DNA of 64,000 nucleotides, from the NCBI GenBank assembly GCA_964452775.1, contig CAYVQP010000014.1:1-64000 (forward strand). Direction: 5' to 3'. Numbering within the stretch: the stretch's first letter is position 1; every line of letters starts with the position of its first letter. Below are positions 1-8,626 of this stretch, one piece after another. The notes under the pieces were generated by a model, which saw nothing but the letters and a program-made list of their open reading frames with translations, was not told the origin of the DNA and did not search any database. The translations under genes were made by a program, and so were the position numbers. Source of the stretch: JACKCB01 sp964452775 (lineage in GTDB: Bacteria; Chloroflexota; Anaerolineae; Promineifilales; Promineifilaceae).

Positions 1-44
1 TCTCAATGGAAGCCAACTAGGCGGTTCGTTCGCCGGCTAGCTGA

Positions 45-138
45 AAACCCCGCAGGTCTTTCACGGGTTTATCGCCGAGCGAGCATACTCAGCAAGACCT
101 GCGGGGTTTCTATAAAGATTTAGCGAGAAAAGCACTAA
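45..138. repeat. Dispersed palindromic repeat, family A, full-length copy A1
   Basis: The arms at 45-60 and 94-109 are a perfect 16-bp inverted repeat (AAACCCCGCAGGTCTT and its complement). The loop carries a nested partial hairpin (GAGCGAGCATACTC). A conserved tail, ATTTAGCGAG...CACTAA, runs to 138. The same ~95-bp unit recurs almost unchanged at 55571-55664 and in diverged form at 24031-24126. The tail contains CTA at 135-137, which is the TAG stop of the minus-strand gene beginning at 710. Confidence 0.85.
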
Positions 139-710
139 GCCGGCAACCCATATAGCCACCAATAGTCGTCCGGCGGATATGCCGGTCGCCAGGCCGCCGG
201 CCAGATAAATGCGCCTTCCCGCCAGTTAGCGCGCAATTGCCGGTCCAGCAGGGCCAGTTTGTCAATCGCTCGCGCCGGAAGCTGGTAAGGTCCCGTCTCC
301 AGTTCGTCAACAAGCGCAGTGAGCATCACGCGTGTTTCAACAGAGGCGGCATAGTAGGCGACGCTGCCGCCCTCGCCATCTTGCCGGCTGCTGAGAAAGC
401 GCTCCCACTGGCGCAGCCGCACATCCAGCTCTTCATTGGCGCGATCCTCGAACCTCACCACGCCGCCGGCCAGAGCGATTCGATATGTGTCCATGGCCTG
501 TGCCAGTCGCCGGCGTTCGCCAACGTCCAGCAGATTCTCCAGCGCCAGCAGCCGGTGGCGGCGCATGAGGAAGCCGCCCAGGGTAAGCCGGGGAAAGTCG
601 CCGCGCTGCATCGGCCAGAAGAGGACATCGCTGCGCAGATATTCTTCCATCTCTGCCGCCATCATTTCAACGATAGCCAGGTCTTGCTTCAATTTATCGG
701 GGTCTTCCAT
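135..710 (-). CDS. Hypothetical protein, 191 aa
   Basis: I do not recognise this gene. It encodes a soluble, Glu/Arg/Leu-rich, mostly helical protein with no signal peptide and no membrane segment. Its C-terminus is rich in Trp, Tyr and Pro. The ATG at 710 was chosen over a longer reading to 791 because GGAGCAGGAAA lies just upstream on the minus strand. An extended -10 (TGGTACAAT, 791-799) lies about 80 bp upstream. The stop codon is provided by the tail of repeat A1. It is divergent from the zinc-ribbon pair at 934-2271. Function cannot be assigned. Confidence 0.7.
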   Translation of the reverse strand: MEDPDKLKQDLAIVEMMAAEMEEYLRSDVLFWPMQRGDFPRLTLGGFLMRRHRLLALENLLDVGERRRLAQAMDTYRIALAGGVVRFEDRANEELDVRLRQWERFLSSRQDGEGGSVAYYAASVETRVMLTALVDELETGPYQLPARAIDKLALLDRQLRANWREGAFIWPAAWRPAYPPDDYWWLYGLPA

Positions 711-790
711 CTTGATTTCCTGCTCCTTGGTTCGTGTTCTCTGGCGCCGGCTACCGGCCTGCTCGAACCTACCACGTGGATGTAAGTCCA

Positions 791-799
791 ATTGTACCA
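791..799 (-). promoter_or_regulatory. Extended -10 promoter element
   Basis: Minus-strand TGGTACAAT is identical to the element in front of prmC (25627-25635). It lies about 80 bp upstream of the ATG at 710. The -35 region is poor, which is common for extended -10 promoters. Confidence 0.5.
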
Positions 800-933
800 G
801 CCCAGTTGAAGAGCATCTAAAAGTTTCACTGCTGATTGGGAATCAGGGGATGCCGGTGCTAAACTACCTGCTCGACATGTGGGCAGCAGGCCCGGCCGGG
901 TGAAAACGCGCCCAATGTGAAGAAGGTGTGGCA

Positions 934-1230
934 ATGACGGCGATCAGACGCGCAGTGATTCTCAGGCTGGCGACGGCCGCCTATGAAATGGACCTGGAGG
1001 TCGCCACCGGCGTGCTGGAGAAAGCTGAAGACGGCAGCTGGCACGTGGGCGAACGCCGGCTGGATGCCTGGCTGCAGGCGCATGAAGGGGAAGAGCTGGT
1101 ATTAGTGCTGGGTTCATTGGCTGACGAACGACCGGTTGATGTACGCACGTGTCGCACCTGTGGGCGAGATTACACTGACTTGGAATGTCCTTATTGCCGG
1201 ACTAATCGAATCCGGCTGCGCGGCAGGTAG
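934..1230 (+). CDS. Small zinc-ribbon protein, 98 aa
   Basis: The N-terminal two thirds is an unassigned alpha/beta region. The C-terminus carries two CxxC knuckles (CRTCGRDY and CPYC), a compact zinc ribbon. The ATG at 934 is preferred over GTG 928 because AGAAGG (921-926) sits seven bases before it. The stop is followed after 3 nt by the GTG of the next gene, which also ends in a zinc ribbon, so the two are probably co-transcribed. The function is unknown; nucleic-acid or protein binding through the ribbon is possible but not shown. Confidence 0.7.
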   Translation: MTAIRRAVILRLATAAYEMDLEVATGVLEKAEDGSWHVGERRLDAWLQAHEGEELVLVLGSLADERPVDVRTCRTCGRDYTDLECPYCRTNRIRLRGR

Positions 1231-1233
1231 CCC

Positions 1234-2271
1234 GTGGGGTCGGGCGCATTGTTCAGGCTGAGGCGACGGCGCCTTCTGACTTCTCGGGGTAGAAAGGTCG
1301 CGCAATGGTTGGTCGCCTTGTTTTTCCTGCTCTCCTGGCCGGCAATCGCCCGAGGGCAAAGTGCGGCTGACTCGCTGGCAGAGTTAGCGGTCGATCTCTG
1401 GCCCGATTACGATCAGCCCGCCGTGCTGGTCTTGCTTACCGGCCGGCTGCCTGAGGGTGTGTCGCTGCCCGCCCGGGTGACGATTCCCCTCCCGGCAGAC
1501 GCCACGCTGAATGCGGTGGCCCGCCTGACGCCGGAGGGGGCGATGGTGGATGATATCGAGTTCACCAACGAGAATGGCGCCCTGACCGTCACCGTTCCGG
1601 AGGAGCGCTTTCGGGTGGAATACTATGCGCCATACGAGACGGAGGACGGCCAATCGTCCTACCTCTTTGAATGGTTTTCCAATGCGCTATCGGTAGACCG
1701 GCTATCGGTCATCATCCAGCAGCCGGCCGCCGCAGAGGCGATGGCATCAACCCCCGGAGCCGCGGAAAGTACAGTCGGCCCGGATGGGTTGACCTACCTG
1801 CATCTGCCGGAAGAGAACGTGCCGGCAGGCGACAGTTACTGGCTGGAGTTCTCCTATGATGCAACCGGCGGAGAGCTGACGTCCTCAACGGTGGCGGCGC
1901 AACCAGCGGCTCAGACGGCCCTGGAGCCGGTCGCGCCGCCACCCGCTGCGGAAAGTTCAACTAGATTCAGCAGAAGCTGGCCCTTGTGGTTGGCCGGAGC
2001 GGCCGGTCTGCTGATCGTGGTCCTGGCCGGCCGGCAGGTAATTGCCAGAGGAAAGGAACGCCGGCCCGCCAAACCCGCCGGGCCGCGCGCCACGAGTTCC
2101 CGCGCCGCGAGTACTCACGGCGTGGATACTCCGTCGAGTTCCACTACCCGGCAGGCAGGGGGCAGTAAAGGGGGCGCCGGAAGCGTTCGTTTTTGTCACC
2201 AATGTGGGAGTTCCGCCGATGCCGCAGATAGATTCTGTCGCAATTGCGGCACGAAATTGAGGGGACGATGA
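1234..2271 (+). CDS. Exported membrane-anchored protein with C-terminal zinc ribbon, 345 aa
   Basis: An Arg-rich N-terminus followed by a hydrophobic stretch ending near ARG|QS (about residues 23-42) looks like a signal peptide. Residues ~50-210 form a beta-rich extracytoplasmic domain. A Pro/Ala/Thr linker leads to a membrane helix near residues 248-270. A basic, low-complexity cytoplasmic tail ends in a double-CxxC zinc ribbon (CHQCG...CRNCG). The GTG start has AGG seven bases upstream and follows the preceding gene by 3 nt. The domain order (sensor-like outside, zinc ribbon inside) is seen directly. Any signalling role is inference. Confidence 0.7.
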   Translation: MGSGALFRLRRRRLLTSRGRKVAQWLVALFFLLSWPAIARGQSAADSLAELAVDLWPDYDQPAVLVLLTGRLPEGVSLPARVTIPLPADATLNAVARLTPEGAMVDDIEFTNENGALTVTVPEERFRVEYYAPYETEDGQSSYLFEWFSNALSVDRLSVIIQQPAAAEAMASTPGAAESTVGPDGLTYLHLPEENVPAGDSYWLEFSYDATGGELTSSTVAAQPAAQTALEPVAPPPAAESSTRFSRSWPLWLAGAAGLLIVVLAGRQVIARGKERRPAKPAGPRATSSRAASTHGVDTPSSSTTRQAGGSKGGAGSVRFCHQCGSSADAADRFCRNCGTKLRGR

Positions 2272-2331
2272 TCGGCCGGCTTCGCCGCCGCTCTTGACGC
2301 TGATCTCTGGGTTAGCTATGGCAGATGCTGG

Positions 2332-2367
2332 TGAAAACAAAAAGGGGACCCCCAGGCGGGTCCCCTT
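2332..2367 (-). terminator. Intrinsic terminator of the qcr operon
   Basis: A perfect 10-bp stem (2342-2351 with 2358-2367, AAGGGGACCC) is followed on the minus strand by TTTTTGTTTTC. It lies 40 bp after the stop of the cytochrome c gene and between convergent genes. A second small GGGC-TTCG-GCCC hairpin sits at 2386-2397. Confidence 0.8.
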
Positions 2368-2406
2368 CGCTATTGAAAGGAATATGGGCTTCGGCCCTTC
2401 AGAATG

Positions 2407-3285
2407 CTATTCCGCCGGGTAGACTACCTCGGCAGTGCTTTCAAAAGTGGTTGTACCCAGCAGGAACGACATGACATCGGACATTTCCTGTAGCGATGTC
2501 ATCCGCATACCGAAGTTGGCCGGCATGGTGCTCGGTGGGCCGGTGCACGGGCCGTTCGGACAATCGGGCGCAATGAAATCACTGGGCAGCAGGATCGAAT
2601 CATAAACGTAGTCGGCGGAGGTATAGCCCTCGATACGGGTGGCGCCGGTCACAGCGATGTCTCCCAGCCAGGGACCTATTGCGGCGCTGCCTGCTACCGC
2701 CGGATCACCGTGACAGGCGACGCAACCGAGAGTCAGGTTGTATAGCTCTTGCCCGGCTGCCGGGTCGCCTTCCGGCAAGTCGGCCACGGAAGTCGGCCAT
2801 TCCAGGGTCGGGGCCGGCGGCTGATCGCAGAGATCTCCTGCACCCCAGTTATAGACGAAGTTCGCCACATCATTCACCTGGTTTAGCTGTAAGGGCCCGC
2901 CAAACTCCTGGCTCCAGGTGGGCATGCCGTTCCAGGGGCGACCGCTGGAAATGGTGCTGCGGATATAATCGAGGGTCGAGCCCTGCCAACCCTGGGCCTG
3001 GATGCGGGGAGGGGGCGCCCCGCAGAGCAGATCGGGATTATTAAGCGGTAAGCCGGCGCAGGCGATTTGTTCGCCGGCCGCGTCAAAGCACACCTCGGCC
3101 GTGCCGTCCACGCCATGACAGGTAGCGCAGTTGTTGGCGAAGATCTCGGCTCCATTCTCTACCGAGCGCCCAAGGAAGGCGGCCGTGGTCTCTGCCAGCC
3201 GCGCTGGCTCACTCAGCGCCGTAAAGCCCAGGATGATCATGGTGAGCATAAAGGCGATTGTGCCGATTACGATTTTTACCTGCAT
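2407..3285 (-). CDS. qcrC: Di-heme cytochrome c subunit of a Rieske/cytochrome b complex, 292 aa
   Basis: One N-terminal membrane anchor (residues ~5-24) is followed by two c-type haem sites: C53-A-T-C56-H57 and C188-V-A-C191-H192. Met residues near MPTW and MPANFGM are candidate axial ligands. It is the last gene of a three-gene minus-strand operon, 3 nt after the cytochrome b gene and directly before an intrinsic terminator. In this position a di-heme cytochrome replaces cytochrome c1 and would pass electrons from the Rieske centre to the terminal oxidase. The product acts on the outer face of the membrane. The symbol follows the actinobacterial qcrCAB convention and is by analogy. Confidence 0.85.
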   Translation of the reverse strand: MQVKIVIGTIAFMLTMIILGFTALSEPARLAETTAAFLGRSVENGAEIFANNCATCHGVDGTAEVCFDAAGEQIACAGLPLNNPDLLCGAPPPRIQAQGWQGSTLDYIRSTISSGRPWNGMPTWSQEFGGPLQLNQVNDVANFVYNWGAGDLCDQPPAPTLEWPTSVADLPEGDPAAGQELYNLTLGCVACHGDPAVAGSAAIGPWLGDIAVTGATRIEGYTSADYVYDSILLPSDFIAPDCPNGPCTGPPSTMPANFGMRMTSLQEMSDVMSFLLGTTTFESTAEVVYPAE

Positions 3286-3288
3286 GCT

Positions 3289-4983
3289 CTAGTCTTCCTC
3301 GTAGTTGGACAGCGCGTGACGGTACGCGACGCGCGTATAGTCTGTAAGCAGCGGCCCGTCAGGGTTCTCCGGATCAATTACCTGGAAGTGCAGACTCAGC
3401 CGGACCATGTTGTCCTGGTATTGCTCAATCTCCAGCCAGGCATTCGGATCAGGCATGGCTTCATCGGTGAATGAGTTGGCGTAACGGTAACCGCTCTCTG
3501 CGCTACCTGTGCGAACGCAATCATCTTTCCAGCGAGCGCCATCCTCGTTCAAGTCGGCCTCGTGGTTGCAACTGCGCCGGTTCATTGCCGCTTCGAACTC
3601 AGCCAGCGCCTCTTCCAGGTGCGGACCAATATCAGCGTTATCTTCGGCCGTTTCGCCCGGCTGGTATATGCCCGGCACCAGCTCGTCGTAGGGGACCGCT
3701 TTCAAGACGCTGTGTCCCTCCTCCGGCAAAAGCTCCTGCGCCACTTCCTGATCGGGGGAAGCCTGTACTCGATACTCAGGCGATCCCATCCAGTTGGAGA
3801 ACCACATGAAGGAAATGAAGAGCATGGATACAACCAGGCCGACCCGACGGTCCGCATAGCGACGACTCTTGCCCACCTCAATGTAGGGCATGACAAAAAA
3901 GGCGGTCGCCAGCGCCGGGATGAAGAAGAAGGCAATGAACACTTTGTCGGCGATCTTTAGCCAACCCTGCGACCAGGCGAGATACCAGGGGGCTACCACA
4001 TGCAGTGGCGTGACCAACGGATTGGCATGTCGTTCCAGCGGGGCGGTGTAGAACCAGACTGATGCCGCCACCAGGAACAACAGCATCAGGGCGGTCCACA
4101 TCAGTTCGCTGGTCATGATATCCGGCAAGAAGTAAGAACGCTCTTCTCGCGGAACCCGCTTGGCGGTGTCCTCGCCAATTGCCTCCCGGCCCGGGGGTAG
4201 GGAGTGGCCGTGAATGACCACCTTATAGTAGTGGACAAAGAAGAAGATGCCCGCCAACAGCGGCAGAGCGAGCACATGCAACAAATAGAAACGCAACAGG
4301 CCGCCGGCGCCAATGACCGGCGCGCCGCGCAGCAGCAGGTTAATGTTTTCGCCCACGAACGCCGGGCCGGGCGAAGCCTCCGCCGCGCTGACCGCCACCG
4401 TGACCGCCCAATAAGCCAGTTGGTCCCAGGGCAGCAGGTAACCGCTAAAGCTGAGGACCAGCGTCAGGACCAATAGCACCATGCCTGTGAGCCAGGTGAA
4501 TTGGCGCGGCTTCTTGTAGCTGCCGGTAATGAAGGTGCGCAGCATGTGCAGAGCCACCACCACCACCATGACTTCCGCGCCAAAGCGATGCAGGTCCCTG
4601 GTCAAGGCGCCCAGGGGGACATTGCTGAGAATATTCCAGATGTCGTGATAGGCCACATCAGGCGACGGGGTGTAAAAGACCATCAGGAAGATGCCGGTCA
4701 GCGTTTCCCATACCAGCATAAACGTCGCCAGCCATCCCAGCCGGAACGTCGGATATATGTGGGTTACTTCCGTGTGATAAAAACTGGGGCGGATATGTAG
4801 CCAGAAGCCGGCGGCATGGGGTTGTAAACGCGGGTTGGGCCGGCGCGGTTCGTCACCTCGCAGCATGCCGCGAATGTCGTTGGTGTTCAGACCAGACGTG
4901 ATGCGCTCTACAATGTCATCGGCCTTGGCGATGGTGGCTTGTTTCAGCCCCATCTCGCGGACCTGGTCGACAAAAGTGGTCAT
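3289..4983 (-). CDS. qcrB: Cytochrome b subunit (fused b6/subunit IV type) with long C-terminal extension, 564 aa
   Basis: This is the integral membrane di-haem subunit of the quinol oxidising complex. Two His pairs bind the b haems: HRFGAEVMVVVVALH has 13 intervening residues and HVLALPLLAGIFFFVH has 14. The 14-residue second spacing is of the cytochrome b6 type. Both the b6-like and subunit IV-like parts are in one chain. The Qo-site PEWY motif reads APWY (HVVAPWYLAW), so the usual Glu is missing. A hydrophilic extension of roughly 170 residues follows the last membrane helix, with two Cys separated by ~14 residues. It lies between the Rieske gene (18 nt) and cytochrome c (3 nt). Confidence 0.9.
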   Translation of the reverse strand: MTTFVDQVREMGLKQATIAKADDIVERITSGLNTNDIRGMLRGDEPRRPNPRLQPHAAGFWLHIRPSFYHTEVTHIYPTFRLGWLATFMLVWETLTGIFLMVFYTPSPDVAYHDIWNILSNVPLGALTRDLHRFGAEVMVVVVALHMLRTFITGSYKKPRQFTWLTGMVLLVLTLVLSFSGYLLPWDQLAYWAVTVAVSAAEASPGPAFVGENINLLLRGAPVIGAGGLLRFYLLHVLALPLLAGIFFFVHYYKVVIHGHSLPPGREAIGEDTAKRVPREERSYFLPDIMTSELMWTALMLLFLVAASVWFYTAPLERHANPLVTPLHVVAPWYLAWSQGWLKIADKVFIAFFFIPALATAFFVMPYIEVGKSRRYADRRVGLVVSMLFISFMWFSNWMGSPEYRVQASPDQEVAQELLPEEGHSVLKAVPYDELVPGIYQPGETAEDNADIGPHLEEALAEFEAAMNRRSCNHEADLNEDGARWKDDCVRTGSAESGYRYANSFTDEAMPDPNAWLEIEQYQDNMVRLSLHFQVIDPENPDGPLLTDYTRVAYRHALSNYEED

Positions 4984-5001
4984 GCCTTCCTCCGTGCGGC
5001 G

Positions 5002-5640
5002 TTAAGGGCAATTACCCTGAATATCGCAAATGAGAACCTGCGTTGGTCCGTCAAGCTTATTCCCAGTATTGACAAGCATCTCAACTGCGTCGGGGTAATC
5101 GTCCACGTTGAGGGCGGCAAAGTGGCCGTCAACAACCTCAGATTCAGCCAACAGGTTCCCATCTGCATCTACAAATGAGATTGAGAAGCGATCCAGGGTG
5201 CGCGGCGCGGGCGATTCGATCCGGCGTCCGTCCAGGCGATACTTGGAGCCGTGACAGGGGCATTCGAAACGCTCGTTGGTCTGATTCCAGGGATAGATAC
5301 ATCCCAAATGCGTGCAGACCTTATAAATGGCGGCAATACCCTTGATTGGATCGGCGTCGCCCTCAACCCAGTACATGCGCTCATTCGGCTCGTTGGTATC
5401 CAGGTTAACTATCCAGAAGCGACCATCCGGGAAATTAACCGGCAGTCCGTTAATTTCTGGAATGACGCTAACCGGCAGCCGGAAGAAACCGCCGAACTCG
5501 CCTTCCCGGAAACGGGGAATGGCAAACCAGATGAATAGGCCGGTAAACTGCAGGACGAATAAAGCCATGGAAGCTCCCCAGATATAGAACAGGAATTCCC
5601 GCCTACTCATCCCCTCAGCGCCAACCGCAGCTTGGGCCAT
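5002..5640 (-). CDS. qcrA: Rieske iron-sulfur protein, 212 aa
   Basis: Residues ~11-42 contain an SRREF twin-arginine-like segment followed by a single membrane helix, as expected for a Tat-exported Rieske protein. The [2Fe-2S] ligands are visible: C109-T-H111-L-G-C114 and C127-P-C129-H130-G-S132. The two outer Cys form the usual disulfide. It is the first gene of the operon with cytochrome b and the di-heme cytochrome c. A promoter with extended -10 TGCTATAAT lies ~130 bp upstream. It transfers electrons from quinol at the Qo site to the cytochrome c subunit. Confidence 0.93.
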   Translation of the reverse strand: MAQAAVGAEGMSRREFLFYIWGASMALFVLQFTGLFIWFAIPRFREGEFGGFFRLPVSVIPEINGLPVNFPDGRFWIVNLDTNEPNERMYWVEGDADPIKGIAAIYKVCTHLGCIYPWNQTNERFECPCHGSKYRLDGRRIESPAPRTLDRFSISFVDADGNLLAESEVVDGHFAALNVDDYPDAVEMLVNTGNKLDGPTQVLICDIQGNCP

Positions 5641-5769
5641 CGCTCTTTCTCCTTAACGCAACATTGGTAGATAAAACGGGCGTTGCTTCTTCGTTGGATC
5701 CCTATTCACAGCGGCAGTACAGGGCGTTACAGAAGAGCAGTCCATATGTGCCTTTTATCACGAATCGGG

Positions 5770-5797
5770 ATTATAGCAAAGCCCAAAGCTAGATCAA
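5770..5797 (-). promoter_or_regulatory. Promoter of the Rieske/cytochrome b operon
   Basis: Minus strand: -35 TTGATC (5792-5797), 16-nt spacer, extended -10 TGCTATAAT (TATAAT at 5770-5775). It lies between tRNA-Val and the Rieske start, giving a 5' leader of about 120 nt. Confidence 0.65.
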
Positions 5798-5820
5798 ACT
5801 GGCCGTAGGAGCAACGTTCA

Positions 5821-5894
<74 letters not shown>

Positions 5895-5938
5895 AAGGCA
5901 GCGCCATTATAGCCGCCCGGCGGAAATATGCCAGTGCG

Positions 5939-7084
5939 CTAGAATGAAAAAGGAGTCGGAACGAGAAGCAGCACAAAGAGCAGCGCCGTCACTCCGGCCA
6001 GGACAAGGCGCGGCCCGTTTACGCCGGCGATGTCGTTCAACGGCGGCGCATGGCGAATGCCCCCGAGGAGCACGAAGAAGGCCCAGAAGAACCAGGAGTA
6101 GGAGATGAATACCCCGGCCAACAATAGCGCTACCAGGGTCACTTGGGCGACCAGATGCGCGCGCCGGCCCAGCACCGCATAGCTGACATGCCCGCCGTCC
6201 AATTGGCCGATGGGCAGCAGGTTGATGCCGGTGATCAGCAGGCTAAACCAGGCGGCAAAGCAGATCGGATGCAGCGCCAATGTGTAACCGGCAGGAATGT
6301 CCGTCAGGACCGCCAGGATTCCTTTGACCAGCAAGGATTGTCCCACCACGCGCAACGTAATCCCATGCGAAAGGTCGAAGTATGACACCGGATCGGAGAG
6401 ATAGAGCCCGAGAATGAACAGGGGGACGGCTACCAGGAAGCCGGCTATCGGGCCTGATAGTCCGATATCAAACAGCACCGTCCGATTCTTCATCGGCGAG
6501 CGAATGGCAATGAAAGCGCCCAGCGTTCCCAGGCCGCCGATAGGCATGGGGATGAAGTAAGGCAGCGTGGCTGCGACCCCATGGCGGCGGGCGGCGAAGT
6601 AGTGACCCAGTTCGTGTATGCCAAGAATGCTGAGCAGGCTGGCCGCAAAGGGAATGCCGCTGCGCAGTTCAGGGATTATCTCCATTCCCCGCCCACTTAA
6701 TAACATGCGAAGGGGGTCGCCGGCTCCTGCCAGGGCAGCGCCGGCCGCCAGCGTGGTGAAGACAGTGGCAACGAACAGGACGATATTGATCAGCGGGTTG
6801 CCGGTGCGCCCCTCATCAATCAGGCCGCGCATGGCCAAGACTACGTCGTTGTCTCGCTCCCGGCGCAACATCGGGGTGTAGCCATGCGGTTGAAAACGAC
6901 GCCGCATTTCATCGTAGCCGGCGTCGCGGTTGTCCAGCAGCCGGCCGGTGAAGGCGATTGTGCGGCCCCGGTCGCGCCGGCTGACCTGATTTACCTGGAA
7001 GAGGCCGTCCAGCTCGTCATGCAGCGCCTCAGTGACGAGGAGTAGAGGATCCGGCTGCGCCGGTAAGGAGGTGTCCGCCAGCAT
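5939..7084 (-). CDS. Site-2-protease-like M50 zinc metalloprotease, 381 aa
   Basis: This is an intramembrane metalloprotease. The zinc motif is H157-E158-L-G-H161 in one membrane segment. The third ligand region, NLLPIGQLDGG, is at residues 288-298. Several further hydrophobic helices surround these. The N-terminal ~100 residues are soluble and cytoplasmic and resemble the front domain of plant/cyanobacterial EGY-like proteases, though this is only a general likeness. It begins 21 bp after the dcd stop on the same strand. Its substrate cannot be told from context. Confidence 0.85.
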   Translation of the reverse strand: MLADTSLPAQPDPLLLVTEALHDELDGLFQVNQVSRRDRGRTIAFTGRLLDNRDAGYDEMRRRFQPHGYTPMLRRERDNDVVLAMRGLIDEGRTGNPLINIVLFVATVFTTLAAGAALAGAGDPLRMLLSGRGMEIIPELRSGIPFAASLLSILGIHELGHYFAARRHGVAATLPYFIPMPIGGLGTLGAFIAIRSPMKNRTVLFDIGLSGPIAGFLVAVPLFILGLYLSDPVSYFDLSHGITLRVVGQSLLVKGILAVLTDIPAGYTLALHPICFAAWFSLLITGINLLPIGQLDGGHVSYAVLGRRAHLVAQVTLVALLLAGVFISYSWFFWAFFVLLGGIRHAPPLNDIAGVNGPRLVLAGVTALLFVLLLVPTPFSF

Positions 7085-7105
7085 GACGCCGCGTGCCGGA
7101 GAATG

Positions 7106-7660
7106 CTAGATGCGCGGCAGCACGATGTCTTGCTGCGCCTGGTACTTTCCCTTGCGATCGGCGTAGGACACCTCACAAATCTCGTCCGCCTGCAAGAAGA
7201 TCACCTGGGCGATCCCTTCGTTGGCGTAGATGCGGGCCGGCAGCGGGGTGGTATTCGAGATCTCCAGGGTCACAAAGCCTTCCCATTCCGGCTCAAACGG
7301 GGTCACATTGACGATCAGGCCGCAGCGCGCATAGGTGGACTTGCCCAGGCAGATGGTGATCACATCACGAGGGATGCGGAAGTATTCAACCGTGCGGGCG
7401 AGAACAAACGAGTTTGGAGGAATAATACAGATGTCACCCTTGAAGTCGATAAAGGACTCCGGGGTGAAATGCTTGGGATCGACAATCGCCGAGCGCACGT
7501 TGGTAAAGATCTTAAACTCATCGGTGACGCGAATGTCATAGCCGTAAGAGGACAGGCCGTAGGAGATGACGCCTTCGCGCACCTGGCTATCAACGAAGGG
7601 TTCGATCATCTTTTTCTCAAGCGCCATGCGGCGAATCCAGGCGTCGGACCTTACACCCAT
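7106..7660 (-). CDS. dcd: dCTP deaminase, 184 aa
   Basis: It converts dCTP to dUTP (or to dUMP in bifunctional relatives) for thymidylate synthesis. The trimeric dUTPase-fold family signature is present: GKSTYAR (106-112) and EPEWEGFVTLEISN with the catalytic Glu133. Length is normal for the family. ATG 7660 is preceded by TAGGAG at suitable spacing. An extended -10, TGCTAAAAT (7697-7705), lies just upstream. It is followed closely by the M50 protease gene. Confidence 0.93.
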   Translation of the reverse strand: MGVRSDAWIRRMALEKKMIEPFVDSQVREGVISYGLSSYGYDIRVTDEFKIFTNVRSAIVDPKHFTPESFIDFKGDICIIPPNSFVLARTVEYFRIPRDVITICLGKSTYARCGLIVNVTPFEPEWEGFVTLEISNTTPLPARIYANEGIAQVIFLQADEICEVSYADRKGKYQAQQDIVLPRI

Positions 7661-7696
7661 TAAGTAGTTCTCCTATCGTATATTGCTGCGCCGGGC

Positions 7697-7705
7697 ATTT
7701 TAGCA
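7697..7705 (-). promoter_or_regulatory. Extended -10 upstream of dcd
   Basis: Minus-strand TGCTAAAAT lies 36 bp before the dcd ATG and matches the TGS-TAnnnT form seen at other promoters here. Confidence 0.4.
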
Positions 7706-7761
7706 TGGACGTTGGGGCCATTCAAAGCAGCACCGACGCAAGAAGCCAACTCCACCTGTCC

Positions 7762-8601
7762 CTACAAATCCAGCGTCGGCCGCTTCTTCCCTTCCCCCAG
7801 GGCAATCGAGCGCTGATAGGCGGCGAAGATGCCGTGCGAGATGACCGTGCGCAGGCCGCCCTTTTCCATCTCGTACAACGCCGCCGCGGTCGTGCCCCCC
7901 GGGGAGGTGACCTGATTGCGCAGCTCCGCCACGTGTCTGGTGGATCGGGCGGCATATTCCACGCTGCCGCGCAACGTCTGCATGACCAGCAGGGTGGCCA
8001 CCCGGCGCGAGAAGCCCATGTGTACCCCGGCGTCTATCATCGCTTCCATGAACATGAAAACGTAGGCCGGGCCGGTGCCGCTGAGCGCAGTGGCCATGTC
8101 CAGGTAATCTTCCTGGTCCACGAAAATTTCTTCGCCCAGGGAGCCGAGAATTGTCCTGGCCTGCTCGTGCTGGTGGGCCGGCACTTCCGGCGTGGCCGTC
8201 CAGACGGTCATTCCCTGCCCGATTTGCGCGGGTGTGTTGGGCATGGCTCGCACCACGGCGGCGTGCGCGGTGCTGTCTGCCAGCAGCTTGATCGGCACGC
8301 CGGCGATGATTGAGAGCAACAAATTTTGCCGGCGCAAATGGCCGCGAATCTCGTGCAGCGTATCGCCCAACACCTGTGGCTTGATGGAGAGCACCACGAT
8401 GTCGCCCACCTCCGCCGCTTCCATGTTGTGGGTCGTCACCTGCACGCCATGTTTCTCGCACAGCTCTTTGCCGCGCTCAGGGCGTGGGCCGGCGGCGATG
8501 ATCTGTCCCGGCTGCACAATCTCTTGTGAAAGCAGGCCGCGGATCATGGCCTCAGCCATCATGCCGCTGCCGATAAAGGCTATCTTTTGATCCTCAAACA
8601 T
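7762..8601 (-). CDS. proC: Pyrroline-5-carboxylate reductase, 279 aa
   Basis: It catalyses the last step of proline synthesis: NAD(P)H reduction of pyrroline-5-carboxylate. It has a Rossmann motif FIGSGMMAEAM near residue 10, MPNTP (120-124), SGTGPAY (174-180) and VTSPGGTT (231-238), all characteristic of ProC. The start at 8601 is chosen because TTGGAG lies six bases upstream; an in-frame TTG four codons earlier is part of that ribosome-binding site. The region between this gene and the preceding menC-like gene is filled with family B repeats. Confidence 0.93.
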   Translation of the reverse strand: MFEDQKIAFIGSGMMAEAMIRGLLSQEIVQPGQIIAAGPRPERGKELCEKHGVQVTTHNMEAAEVGDIVVLSIKPQVLGDTLHEIRGHLRRQNLLLSIIAGVPIKLLADSTAHAAVVRAMPNTPAQIGQGMTVWTATPEVPAHQHEQARTILGSLGEEIFVDQEDYLDMATALSGTGPAYVFMFMEAMIDAGVHMGFSRRVATLLVMQTLRGSVEYAARSTRHVAELRNQVTSPGGTTAAALYEMEKGGLRTVISHGIFAAYQRSIALGEGKKRPTLDL

Positions 8602-8626
8602 GTTGGACTCCAATCATTGCCAACTA

